Source: an uncultured Collinsella sp.
GTDB lineage: Bacteria; Actinomycetota; Coriobacteriia; Coriobacteriales; Coriobacteriaceae
Reading direction: 5' to 3'
Assembly (NCBI GenBank): GCA_900754435.1
Contig: CAAECT010000202.1
Location: forward strand, 1-6,724
DNA length: 6,724 bases
The position numbers and the translations under genes were made by a program. This document shows positions 1-6,286 of this stretch, piece by piece. The notes beneath the pieces are model-generated. The model searched no databases, was not told where the DNA came from, and saw nothing but the letters and a program-made list of their open reading frames with translations. Each line of letters opens with the position of its first letter. Within the stretch, counting starts at the first letter, position 1.

Positions 1-817
1 CGACGGTAAGCTCGATGCGCTCGCTCGCCAGGCCCTCGTCCAGCAACGCGCCCGAAAACGTGATCTTCGCACCATCCTCACGCGCGTATTTAATGCTGTT
101 CTGGATGAGCTGGCCCAAGATAAACTCGAGCCACTTCTCGTCGGTAAACACCTCAAAGTCGAGGTTCTCGCACACCGGCGCCACATGCGCCGCGATGAGC
201 TCGCGCGCGTTGGCCTTAATCGCACCCGTCACCAAGGTCTTGAGATCCCAGCGGCGAATCAGGTAGTCGCGCTCCACAACCTCCGAGCGCGCATAGTAGA
301 GCGCCTGATCGATATAGCGCTCCACGCGAGCCAACTCACGGCCCAGGTCATCCACACGTGACAGGTCGTCTTCGCTGCCATCCAGGTTTCCCAAAATCAG
401 ATGGGCCGCCGCCAGCGGCAGCTTGGCCTCGTGGACCCAGCTCTCGATATAGTCACGATAATCATCGGTCTGACGGCGGCCTTCGGCAACCTCGTCGCAG
501 GCAGCTTTGCCCACCCGGCGCAAGACCTCGTACTCGAGCTCGCCCTCGGCATAGGTCGGACATTGCACCATCTCCTGCACCCATGCGGGACTCTCGAGCT
601 CCTCTGCCGCGCGCTCCAACTGACGCAGAAAACGGCGACGGCGAGCGTACTCGATCACGATGCCGAGCATACCGAAGATAAAGGACACGCCGACCGCCAC
701 GACCACGATAGAAACGGGTGCGCCGGCGACCGTCAGCACAAAGCAGCTCAGCAGCACGCCGCAGGTCCACACGGCGACGGGAAGCAGCGCATCTTTAAAG
801 AACTTGCCAAACGACAT
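1..817 (-). CDS. Intramembrane-sensing sensor histidine kinase (BceS-like), 3' end outside window
   Basis: This is the membrane sensor kinase of a two-component system; it autophosphorylates on a histidine and passes the phosphate to the regulator encoded just upstream. I translated it by hand because it has no stop codon inside the window; 272 codons are visible. Two hydrophobic helices (about residues 11-31 and 35-55) with almost no extracytoplasmic loop are followed by a basic RRRR stretch and a short linker. The H-box reads ESWVHEAKLPLAA with the phosphoacceptor at His129, and the N-box ends QLIQNSIKYA with Asn240. The distal ATP-binding G-boxes lie past the edge. The short loop and the H-box form match BceS/YxdK-type kinases, which by family knowledge sense antimicrobial peptides through a partner ABC transporter. 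The start ATG lies 9 bases after the regulator's TAG and the pair is probably co-transcribed. The ligand is unknown. Confidence 0.88.
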   Translation of the reverse strand, partial: MSFGKFFKDALLPVAVWTCGVLLSCFVLTVAGAPVSIVVVAVGVSFIFGMLGIVIEYARRRRFLRQLERAAEELESPAWVQEMVQCPTYAEGELEYEVLRRVGKAACDEVAEGRRQTDDYRDYIESWVHEAKLPLAAAHLILGNLDGSEDDLSRVDDLGRELARVERYIDQALYYARSEVVERDYLIRRWDLKTLVTGAIKANARELIAAHVAPVCENLDFEVFTDEKWLEFILGQLIQNSIKYAREDGAKITFSGALLDEGLASERIELTV

Positions 818-826
818 AGCCGGCCC

Positions 827-1498
827 CTAGACCGAATAGCCTTGGCCGCGGTGCGTCGTCAAACACCCCTTGATCCCGATTTTTTCGAGCGTGGTGCGCA
901 GGCGGTTGATGTTGACGGTAAGCGTGTTGTCGTCTACGAAGGCGTCGGAGTTCCACAAGTCCTGCATGATGGCCGAGCGCGAAACGATCTTGCCCGCACG
1001 GCTCAGAAGCAGCGAGAGGATACGCAGCTCGTTTTTGGTGAGCTCGGTACTAGTGCCGGTTTGCGTATTGGTAACCATGGAGCGGGCGAGGTCGAGCTCC
1101 AGTCCCTTGTGGACGAGCGTGCTGCGCTCGCCTGCCGCCGCGGTGCGACGCAGCAAGGCATTGATGCGCGCCACGAGCACACGGGCGCTGTAGGGCTTGG
1201 GAACAAAGTCATCCGCGCCGAGCGTCATGGCCATGACCTCGTCGATCTCGGTCGTGCGCGACGTGAGGACGATGATGGGGACCTCGGATTCGCGGCGAAC
1301 CTCGTGGCAGATGTGCTGGCCATCTTTGACAGGAAGCGTGAGGTCGAGCAGCACCAGGTCGGGCGCGGCGGCGAGAATATCGCGCGAGACATGCTCAAAC
1401 GATTCGCAGGCCTCAACCTCAAAACCGGCGCGGGCCAAAATGTCGGCGAGCTCGCGACGGATGGGCTCGTCGTCCTCAACGATATAGATCAGCGCCAT
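827..1498 (-). CDS. OmpR/PhoB-family response regulator (BceR-like)
   Basis: This is a DNA-binding response regulator of 223 residues, a normal length for the OmpR family. The receiver domain occupies about residues 1-118: acidic pocket Asp9/Asp10, phosphoacceptor Asp52 in LVLLDLTLP, the Thr79-Ser80 switch region and Lys101 in the PKPYS turn. A winged-helix DNA-binding domain follows at about 127-223, with the LTKNELRILSLLL entry helix, a recognition region around DDNTLTVNINRLR and the closing THRGQGYSV hairpin. I chose the ATG at 1498 because the protein then begins MALIYIVEDDE, as expected for the fold, and a GAGGGGAG Shine-Dalgarno lies about 9 bases upstream. The open frame extends further upstream to 1621, but that extension is not protein-like for this family. 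It precedes the sensor kinase in a two-gene unit and presumably controls a resistance or transport operon not seen here. Confidence 0.93.
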   Translation of the reverse strand: MALIYIVEDDEPIRRELADILARAGFEVEACESFEHVSRDILAAAPDLVLLDLTLPVKDGQHICHEVRRESEVPIIVLTSRTTEIDEVMAMTLGADDFVPKPYSARVLVARINALLRRTAAAGERSTLVHKGLELDLARSMVTNTQTGTSTELTKNELRILSLLLSRAGKIVSRSAIMQDLWNSDAFVDDNTLTVNINRLRTTLEKIGIKGCLTTHRGQGYSV

Positions 1499-1632
1499 GG
1501 ATTCCGCTCCCCTCTTGGTTGTCTTGCCACCATTATGGCCGCGAAACTGCAGGTGTGCACCGCGCGCGGTACCAAGGTGACAGAACTGTTCGCGAGCGGG
1601 GGCGTTTTGTCCGCCTCGCACTCGCAGCGGTG

Positions 1633-1679
1633 GCGGGGACCAAAATGATTCTTTAATCCCCGTCCCAGAAAAATCATTT
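1633..1679. repeat. REP-like palindrome, possible terminator of the 1678-2385 gene
   Basis: A perfect 8-base inverted repeat (AAATGATT at 1643-1650, AATCATTT at 1672-1679) encloses a 21-base loop containing CCCCGTCCC. GGGGAC at 1635-1640, just outside the left arm, can pair instead with loop bases: GGGAC 1636-1640 with GTCCC 1662-1666. The structure therefore has two mutually exclusive folds. The right arm touches the stop codon of the minus-strand gene, and its other arm is followed on that strand by TTTTGG, so it may act as a weak terminator. The palindromic form and GGGAC core resemble dispersed repeats of the REP type, but copy number cannot be judged from this window. The rest of the 1499-1677 gap shows no gene; a CATAAT near 1540 could be a -10 for the regulator, but no convincing -35 accompanies it. 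Confidence 0.5.
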
Positions 1680-2385
1680 AGCGGCGGGCACGGAGCTTTT
1701 CGTAGCCGTCGGCAAAGAAGGCGACCGTGGCGGCGTCGGCCTCCGCAGCGTCCGTCTCGGTTGCGGGGACCACGCCGTGCTCGTCGCTCACTAGGAACAG
1801 CGCGCCCTTAAGCTGCGCGGGAATATCTACGCGCGTGACCGGGATGCCCTTGGTCTGGGCCAGCTGCTCGATGAGCGTCGCCGTGCCGCACAGGCACTCG
1901 TCCGCCGGCGCCACAAAGGCAAGCTCGCCGTCGTTGACGGCAGCGAGCAGCTCGGGCGCCACGCCGGTCTCGTCGGCTTCGGAGCGAGCCTCGGCGGAGC
2001 GGGCGCGGAGCGCCTTGGCCGAAGTATCGGCCAGCGGCTCGTACTCCCCCACCGTCATGGCGGCGTTGCCGTTGATATCGATCACCAGCATGAGCACGCC
2101 GTCGCGGGCGGTGTAGTCGCCCTCGGCAAGCGACCACTCAACGTGCTGTTTGGCCCAGCTGAGCATGTTATGGGTAAGCGGCTCGCCCTGCACCAGGCGC
2201 TCGGATAGCGCACGGATGTGGCGATTGAGCATGGGCACCTTTTTGTTGGACATGCGCCAACGGCAGATGAGCGCGGGCTTGTCGAGCGTGAACTTCTCGA
2301 CCGCCTCCTGATTGGCGCAAAAGTCCTCGTACGCACGCTGATCCTCGGCATTGCCAAACAGCTCGGCATCATCAATCTGGGGCAT
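1678..2385 (-). CDS. Unrecognised protein with a class IV aminotransferase-like C-terminal half
   Basis: I cannot name this 235-residue soluble protein. It has no signal peptide or membrane segment. The C-terminal half reads like the end of class IV aminotransferases: GELAFVAP, then CLCGTATLIEQLAQTKGIPV in the place of the family's LpGITR...LA...GI segment, then ALFLVSDEHGVVPATETD, close to the family's EvFltsTa.GvvPv. The N-terminal stretch around residues 50-110 (LNRHIRALSERL, later an 'MLVIDINGN' strand) could be the matching small domain. The middle is short, and I see no clear catalytic-lysine segment or E...N.f signature, so PLP chemistry is doubtful. Two starts are plausible: this one, with GAAAGG 7 bases upstream, and an in-frame ATG at 2409, with AGAGG 5 bases upstream, which would add eight residues. 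It lies downstream of purH, separated by a terminator. The CDS is secure; the fold link is an inference from pattern memory. Confidence 0.8.
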   Translation of the reverse strand: MPQIDDAELFGNAEDQRAYEDFCANQEAVEKFTLDKPALICRWRMSNKKVPMLNRHIRALSERLVQGEPLTHNMLSWAKQHVEWSLAEGDYTARDGVLMLVIDINGNAAMTVGEYEPLADTSAKALRARSAEARSEADETGVAPELLAAVNDGELAFVAPADECLCGTATLIEQLAQTKGIPVTRVDIPAQLKGALFLVSDEHGVVPATETDAAEADAATVAFFADGYEKLRARR

Positions 2386-2425
2386 GGTTGTACCTTTCGT
2401 GTTAGTCATTCCGTCCTCTTATACC

Positions 2426-2461
2426 AAAAAGACGGCCCTCCAAACGGAGCGACCGTCTTTT
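2426..2461. terminator. Bidirectional intrinsic terminator downstream of purH
   Basis: The outer stem AAAAGACGG (2427-2435) pairs with CCGTCTTTT (2453-2461). An internal loop (CC/CGA) leads to an inner stem CTCC/GGAG closed by the loop AAAC. Read on the minus strand, the hairpin starts about 30 bases after the purH stop and ends in CCGTCTTTTTGG, a good U-tract. The A/T flanks make it symmetric. It ends less than 20 bases from the alternative start (2409) of the next minus-strand gene, so that gene either has a promoter upstream of or inside this element or depends on read-through. Confidence 0.85.
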
Positions 2462-2490
2462 GCGGAGATTATTTTGTCCCAGGGCGAAAC

Positions 2491-4098
2491 TTAGTGCCTA
2501 AAGTGGCGAGCGCCCGTAAACACCATTGCGATGCCATGCTCGTTGCAGGCCTGGACGCTCTCGTCGTCGCGCTTGGAGCCGCCGGGCTGGATGATGCAGG
2601 TCACGCCGTGTGCAGCAAGCACGTCGACGTTGTCGCGGAACGGGAAGAATGCGTCGCTTGCGCAGGCAAAGCCGCCCTTCTCCACGCCCTCGCGCTCGCA
2701 GAAGTCCTCGGCACGCTCGCAGGCCAGCAGCGCAGAATCCACGCGGTTGGGCTGACCCGGGCCCATGCCAATGCCGGCCTTGCCCTTGGAGACCAGGATG
2801 GCGTTGGACTTAACGCCCTTGCAGACCTTCCAGGCAAACTCGAGCTCGGCCATCTCGGCGTCGGTGGGCTTGCGGTCGGTGGGGAACGTGAAGGTCGCGG
2901 GGTCCTCGGTCACGTGGTCGACCTCCTGCACCAGCATGCCGCCGTCGACGGAGCGCAGCTCAACCTGGGCGCCGTGGTCCACGCCGCCGGTAGCCAGCAC
3001 GCGCAGGTTGGGGCGCTTAGCCATGCGCTCGAGTGCCTCGGCGGTGTAGCTCGGGGCGATGATGACCTCGACGAACTGCTTGTTCTGGTCGGCGAAATGC
3101 TCAACCAGCTCAAAGGGAACCTCACGGTTGCAGGCGATGATGCCGCCGAAGGCGCTCTTGGGATCGCAGGCGAAAGCGCGGTCGTAGGCAGCCGTAATAT
3201 CCTCGGCAACGGCAGAACCGCAGGGGTTCTGGTGCTTGAGGATCACGCAGGCCGGCTCGTCGAACTCGCGTACCAGGTTCCAGGCGGCGTCGGCATCCAG
3301 ATAGTTGTTGTAGCTGAGCGGCTTGCCCTGGATCTGCTCGGAGCCAACGAGCGGGAACTGCGAGCTCGCGGTGTTCTCGCAGCCCTCGGCAAAGCGATAG
3401 ACCGTGGCCTTTTGCTGCGGGTTCTCGCCATAGCGCAGGTCGTCGACCTTCTCCAGCGAGATCTCGAGCTTGGCAGAGGTGTCCGCCACGTCGCTTGCCT
3501 GGGCGGCAAGCCAACGGGAGATAGCCGTGTCGTAGGCGGCGGTGGTCTGGTAGACCTTCACCTGCAGGCGACGACGGGTGGAAAGCGTGGTGCAGCCACC
3601 GGTCTCGTGCATCTCGGCCAGGACGGCATCATAGTCGGCCGGGTCGGAGATGACGGTAACGCTCGCGGCGTTCTTGGCAGCAGAGCGCAGCATGGAGGGG
3701 CCACCGATGTCGATGTGCTCGATAGCGTCCGCGAAGGTGACCTCGGGGTTGGCAACGGTCTTCTCGAACTCGTACAGGTTGACGACGACCAGGTCGATCA
3801 GCTTAATGCCGTGCTGAGCCGCCTCCTGCATGTGCTGCTCGGAATCGCGGCGGGCCAGCAGCGCGCCATGAACCTTGGGGTGCAGGGTCTTAACGCGGCC
3901 GTCCATCATCTCGGGATAGCCCGTGAACTCCTCGATGGGGGTTACGGGAATGCCCGCGTCCTCGATGGCACGAGCCGTGCCGCCCGTAGAGATGATCTCG
4001 ACGCCAAAGTCGTCAACCAGCGTCCGTGCGAAATCGACGACGCCCGTCTTATCGGTAACCGAGATCAACGCGCGTGCGATCTTCACATCAGATCCCAT
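2491..4098 (-). CDS. purH: Bifunctional AICAR transformylase / IMP cyclohydrolase PurH
   Basis: PurH catalyses the last two steps of de novo purine synthesis in the cytoplasm: formylation of AICAR from 10-formyl-THF to FAICAR, and closure of FAICAR to IMP. The protein has 535 residues, a full length for the family. The N-terminal cyclohydrolase (MGS-like) domain shows LISVTDKTG near residues 11-19, STGGTA at 37-42, the [15 protein letters not shown] block at 67-81 and [15 protein letters not shown] at 129-143. The C-terminal transformylase domain shows LRYGENPQQ at 221-229, the ILKHQNPCG motif with the catalytic Lys288-His289 pair, SAFGGIIA at 315-322, SDAFFPF at 481-487, IIQPGGS at 502-508 and the canonical ending FTGARHFRH. 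The ATG at 4098 has an AGGAGG Shine-Dalgarno (4104-4109) five bases away. No other pur gene is adjacent; a terminator follows it and a divergent gene precedes it, so it appears monocistronic. No key residue is missing. Confidence 0.98.
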   Translation of the reverse strand: MGSDVKIARALISVTDKTGVVDFARTLVDDFGVEIISTGGTARAIEDAGIPVTPIEEFTGYPEMMDGRVKTLHPKVHGALLARRDSEQHMQEAAQHGIKLIDLVVVNLYEFEKTVANPEVTFADAIEHIDIGGPSMLRSAAKNAASVTVISDPADYDAVLAEMHETGGCTTLSTRRRLQVKVYQTTAAYDTAISRWLAAQASDVADTSAKLEISLEKVDDLRYGENPQQKATVYRFAEGCENTASSQFPLVGSEQIQGKPLSYNNYLDADAAWNLVREFDEPACVILKHQNPCGSAVAEDITAAYDRAFACDPKSAFGGIIACNREVPFELVEHFADQNKQFVEVIIAPSYTAEALERMAKRPNLRVLATGGVDHGAQVELRSVDGGMLVQEVDHVTEDPATFTFPTDRKPTDAEMAELEFAWKVCKGVKSNAILVSKGKAGIGMGPGQPNRVDSALLACERAEDFCEREGVEKGGFACASDAFFPFRDNVDVLAAHGVTCIIQPGGSKRDDESVQACNEHGIAMVFTGARHFRH

Positions 4099-4196
4099 GC
4101 AGTCCTCCTGTCTGGTACGCCGCCGTGCTCTGTGAGTCGGTGATACGTCGATCTGCAGCGCTCGCGCAGCGGCATTGAAAATACTGATTTAATGTA

Positions 4197-4214
4197 GCGC
4201 ATCGAGCGCATCGA
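4197..4214. repeat. Tandem 9-base repeat in the purH/acetyltransferase divergent intergenic region
   Basis: GCGCATCGA occurs twice head to tail (4197-4205 and 4206-4214), the second copy running into the palindrome GCATCGATGC. It lies in the 277-base divergent gap, about 100 bases upstream of the purH start. It could be an operator, but nothing in the window identifies a binding protein. The rest of the gap (4099-4375) shows no gene; a CATAAT near 4309 is a possible -10 for the plus-strand gene but has no good -35. Confidence 0.35.
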
Positions 4215-4375
4215 TGCACCCCGCAACGGGCGCATGTGCAGAAAAAGTTTGCGAGCGGAGGGGATGGGCATGGCACCGGGCACGGTGAGTTCATGGAACA
4301 CAGGGGCACCATAATTAGATGCCAATGGCGTGGTAGAACTGTGCTCGATATGCATCCGCAAAAGAAAGAGGCACC

Positions 4376-5017
4376 ATGGTCTCGCGGGTTCTCTACCGAC
4401 CGTTTGATACCGAAGACTTCGACGCCATCGCGCTGATTCTGCAGCAGCTTTGGCATAACAATTCGGATAACGATGAGTACAACCGCCTTGAGGCCGCGTG
4501 CGACCTCGCCTATTGCCTTTCGTCGTCGACGTTTTCACAGGTTGCCGTAATCGACGGTCAGGCGCGTGGCATTTCGCTCGCGCGTGCGGGACAGAGCTCC
4601 GGCGCCACTATCAACGAGCATTGGATGGATACCGAACGCGCGCTGCTATCGCAGATGCGTGAGCTAGAGCCCGATGCGTGCGCCGAGTATCTCTCGTTTG
4701 TGCGCGCAACCATCCGAACCAACAACCGCCTGCTCGAGAGCAGCCCGTTGCCGCACGACAACGAGGTCACGCTGCTTGCCGTGGATCGCGATGTCCATGG
4801 CCTGGGCGTTGGCACGGTTCTGCTCGATGCCGCCGTCTCGCACCTGTCCTCGCTTGGAGCGACGAGGGCGCACCTGTACACCGACTCCAACTGCTCGTGG
4901 AAGTTCTACGAGCTGCACGGCTTTAAGCGCACGGCCACGCACCGCGCCAACCGCGAAGAGCGCCGTCACGACATGCCGCGCGAAAGCTTCCTCTACGAAC
5001 TCGATCTAACAGCCTAA
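4376..5017 (+). CDS. GNAT-family N-acetyltransferase
   Basis: This is a 213-residue acetyltransferase of the GNAT fold, predicted to transfer an acetyl group from acetyl-CoA to an unknown amine. Beta strand 4 and motif A lie at about residues 131-150: VTLLAVDRDVHGLGVGTVLL, where R-D-V-H-G-L-G-V-G is the pyrophosphate-binding (Q/R)xxGx(G/A) loop. Motif B follows at 166-183 with HLYTD and then WKFYELHGF, the usual alpha-4/beta-7 region. The N-terminal 120 residues begin LYRPFDTEDFDAI, a normal GNAT opening, but contain a long helical insert (about 80-125). That insert makes the protein somewhat longer than the minimal 150-170 residue enzymes. The start is supported by GAAAGAGG about five bases upstream. 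It is transcribed divergently from purH and appears alone, so the neighbours give no clue to the substrate. No intrinsic terminator with a good T-tract follows; the nearest strong hairpin is at 5077-5108. Confidence 0.9.
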   Translation: MVSRVLYRPFDTEDFDAIALILQQLWHNNSDNDEYNRLEAACDLAYCLSSSTFSQVAVIDGQARGISLARAGQSSGATINEHWMDTERALLSQMRELEPDACAEYLSFVRATIRTNNRLLESSPLPHDNEVTLLAVDRDVHGLGVGTVLLDAAVSHLSSLGATRAHLYTDSNCSWKFYELHGFKRTATHRANREERRHDMPRESFLYELDLTA

Positions 5018-5029
5018 ACCCAGCAGTTA

Positions 5030-5043
5030 GGGACGTTCCTTTT
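5030..5043 (+). repeat. GGGAC-type repeat motif, copy 1
   Basis: GGGACGTTCCTTTT lies 12 bases after the acetyltransferase stop and ends one base before the left inverted repeat of the IS110-like element. It matches the consensus GGGACRYTCYTT shared with 6179-6192 and 6215-6228 on the other side. Such short dispersed motifs are typical of REP-type intergenic repeats. The family assignment is an inference. Confidence 0.45.
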
Positions 5044-5044
5044 A

Positions 5045-5059
5045 ATATGAGCAGGACAT
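5045..5059 (+). repeat. Inverted repeat, end distal to the transposase start
   Basis: ATATGAGCAGGACAT is an exact 15-base reverse complement of 6146-6160; the match stops at the next base on both sides. Roughly 2.3e7 position pairs against 4^15 give an expected chance count of about 0.02 for the whole window, so it is unlikely to be random. It lies about 305 bases beyond the transposase stop codon. Confidence 0.75.
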
Positions 5060-5363
5060 TGTCAAGAGGCAAAATCGGGCCTGGCCCCAACGATATGGGG
5101 TCAGGCCCTCTCCCTATATCAGCCCGTCCGCGGCGACCTCGGCGTGTCTTACCGACGCTCGTCTTTGCAGTTTAATATCCGCCCGCGGCGATCTCTCGCT
5201 GGGCAATCCGTTGCTACGGCTGAGGCTTCTACGTCGAACCGACAGTCTGTGCACGCGTGTGGCGCCCTGGGCGCTCGCAGAAAAGGGACCTGAGGTTCGC
5301 CTCAACGGCTTCGGATCGAACCGCTTCCGGGGTGACTGGCTTATGTGCGGGGGACCGCCCCCC
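5060..5363 (-). other. Structured non-coding end of the IS element (candidate guide-RNA region)
   Basis: About 300 bases between the transposase stop and the inverted repeat hold no convincing gene. They are rich in short structures: a 12-pair hairpin at 5077-5108, a TGAGG-TTCG-CCTCA tetraloop hairpin at 5291-5304, and a hairpin of CGGCTTCG with CGAACCG at 5306-5323 (one bulged base). There are two pairs of imperfect direct repeats: ATATC.GCCCG..CGGCGAYCTC at 5116-5140 and 5175-5195, and GGCTTC..(A/G)TCGAACCG at 5224-5241 and 5307-5323. In IS1111-type elements the guide RNA is encoded downstream of the transposase, which is this position. I cannot fold the RNA or identify its targeting loops, so this is a positional and structural inference. 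Confidence 0.35.
5077..5108. repeat. 12-pair hairpin near the element end
   Basis: GGGCCTGGCCCC (5077-5088) pairs with GGGGTCAGGCCC (5097-5108) around an eight-base loop. As plus-strand RNA all 12 positions pair, with one G-U; as minus-strand RNA that position is an A-C mismatch. On the minus strand it is followed by CGATTTTGCC, so it might terminate transcription coming out of the transposase gene. On the plus strand no T-tract follows, so it is a poor terminator for the acetyltransferase. Confidence 0.6.
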
Positions 5364-6038
5364 CTACGCCTCCTCGGCCATGAGGCCGACCGCCCATACC
5401 CAGCAGGCGAGCTCGCGCGCCTTGTCCTCCGCCGCCCGCCTGACCGCGTCGACGTAGTAGGCGAGCACGTCGTTGTCGGCCCCCTCCGCGAACCTTATCG
5501 ACTCGATCCAGGACCAGTGCGCCCGGGTCCAGTTGCCCTTCCTGCGGCCGGTGGGCGTCCTCTCGTCGAAGACGAGCCCGTGCCTGAGCAGGAACTTGGA
5601 GAGCCGCTGCTTCGAGCGCGAGAGGTCGTCCCTCGCGTCCTCGAGCGCCCTGGTCAGGTCGCGGGCGGCCTCGCACTCGTCGTCGGGGACCCACACCTCG
5701 ACCACGTTGCCGACCGACAGCATGCGGGCGAGGAACTCGGCGTCGTTGCGGTCGTTCTTCCTGCGCCTGTCCGCGCTGGGCTTGATCATCTTCGAGACGG
5801 CGCCGACCACGCAGTCGACCCCGAGGCCGGAGAGCCTCTTCTGCAGGTCGAACCCCGTGACCCCGGACTCGTACACGCACCTGGCCTTGGGGTCCACGGA
5901 CCGCACCCACCCCGCGACGGCGCCGGCGTCGTAGCCGAAGGTCGCGGCGCGCACCTCCCCGGTCATGACGTCGAGGGAGACGGCCTTTATCGAGCGGGCG
6001 TGGACGTCGAGGCCGACGAAGGTGGTAGTATCGAGCAT
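5364..6038 (-). pseudogene. IS110-family transposase, C-terminally truncated (DEDD domain only)
   Basis: This encodes 224 residues of an IS110-family DNA recombinase, which normally excises and inserts its element under guidance of an element-encoded RNA. The RuvC-like DEDD domain is intact: Asp11 in FVGLDVHA, Glu57 in CVYESG, and Asp96/Asp99 in KNDRNDA. A helical segment rich in charged residues (about 115-212) follows. The reading frame then ends at TAG after LMAEEA, whereas family members are usually 320-400 residues. They carry a C-terminal Transposase_20 domain with the catalytic serine and the GD..RF...AaylGL-type block, and that whole domain is absent. I see no continuation of it in any frame between the stop and the inverted repeat, so this is a deletion rather than a simple frameshift. 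I chose the ATG at 6038 because GGAAGGGG lies five bases upstream; an upstream ATG (6053) would add five residues. Catalysis of recombination is unlikely. Confidence 0.85.
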
Positions 6039-6136
6039 GGGAGCCCCTTCCATGAATGCGGCGTGGCCGCCGCGGCTGAATTAGACACTCACCATTGTCG
6101 GCCTAATCCGCGGTCTTTCATGCAGCAGGGGCTCTC
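6039..6136 (-). ncRNA. Long imperfect hairpin in the transposase leader, containing its Shine-Dalgarno
   Basis: Immediately upstream of the transposase ATG, the minus-strand transcript can fold into one extended hairpin. GAGCCCCT (6041-6048 in plus orientation) pairs with AGGGGCTC (6127-6134), extendable by two pairs. CATGAA (6051-6056) pairs with TTCATG (6117-6122), CCGCGG (6070-6075) with CCGCGG (6108-6113), and TTAG near 6082 with CTAA near 6104. The ribosome binding site GGAAGGGG lies in the 3' arm of the basal stem, so the fold would hide it from ribosomes. Upstream leaders of IS110-group genes encode the bridge RNA, so this may be guide RNA, a translational brake, or both. The pairing is seen directly; the function is inferred. 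Confidence 0.5.
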
Positions 6137-6145
6137 AATGTTTTT

Positions 6146-6160
6146 ATGTCCTGCTCATAT
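6146..6160 (-). repeat. Inverted repeat, end proximal to the transposase start
   Basis: ATGTCCTGCTCATAT is the exact reverse complement of 5045-5059. It lies 107 bases upstream of the transposase start codon, with only the leader hairpin between. Five bases beyond it is a perfect 10-base palindrome, GTGCCGGCAC (6166-6175). Confidence 0.75.
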
Positions 6161-6178
6161 CGTCTGTGCCGGCACCCC

Positions 6179-6228
6179 GGGACACTCCTTGGCAGCAACC
6201 GCACCTAGTCGTTGGGGACATTCTTGGG
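6179..6228 (+). repeat. GGGAC-type repeat motif, copies 2 and 3
   Basis: GGGACACTCCTTGG (6179-6192) and GGGACATTCTTGGG (6215-6228) lie 36 bases apart in the same orientation and share the consensus seen at 5030-5043. With the palindrome GTGCCGGCAC next to them, they give this gap the look of a REP-type repeat cluster. No gene is visible from 6161 to 6286; the open frames crossing it have no protein-like features. Confidence 0.45.
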
Positions 6229-6286
6229 TAACACAGTCGACGAAACCCTCGTTGGCGTCGCCCTATAGAGGGGTCTGCAAATAGCT

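Larger units (their letters stand above)
5045..6160 (-). mobile_element. IS110/IS1111-family insertion-sequence remnant bounded by 15-base inverted repeats
   Basis: A perfect inverted repeat, ATATGAGCAGGACAT at 5045-5059 and its reverse complement at 6146-6160, encloses a truncated minus-strand DEDD transposase gene with non-coding DNA on both sides. Classical IS110 members lack terminal inverted repeats, whereas the IS1111 subgroup carries subterminal ones, so the repeats favour an IS1111-like element. The element is 1,116 bases, short for this family because the C-terminal coding part is gone. Base composition inside the gene is visibly more GC-rich than in the neighbouring chromosomal genes. 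No target duplication is visible, which is expected for this family. Both apparent ends remain, so it could still move if a full transposase acted in trans. The exact ends are inferred from the repeat, not from an empty site. Confidence 0.65.

Noticed and set aside
401..1648. Plus-strand open frame of 415 codons
   Set aside because: It is antisense to the sensor kinase and regulator, both of which have complete recognisable motifs on the minus strand.
2218..4143. Very long plus-strand open frame (641 codons)
   Set aside because: It lies antisense to purH, is low-complexity in Leu/Gly/Ala/Val, and has no domain. It is a by-product of GC-rich third positions in the real gene.
4083..4538. Minus-strand open frames upstream of purH (151 and 122 codons)
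   Set aside because: They overlap the acetyltransferase start and the purH ribosome binding site in wrong frames and contain no recognisable motifs.
5114..5305. Minus-strand 63-codon frame as the missing C-terminal part of the transposase
   Set aside because: It has no resemblance to the Transposase_20 domain and no serine/GL motif. The residues are Arg/Ser-rich, as expected for chance translation.
5306..5323. GGTTCGATCC on the minus strand, resembling a tRNA T-loop
   Set aside because: No five-pair T-stem, anticodon arm or acceptor stem can be placed around it; it fits better as a small hairpin in the element end.
5211..6284. Plus-strand open frame of 357 codons
   Set aside because: It is antisense to the transposase gene, is Pro/Arg/Gly-rich and without motifs, and runs across the inverted repeat and leader hairpin.
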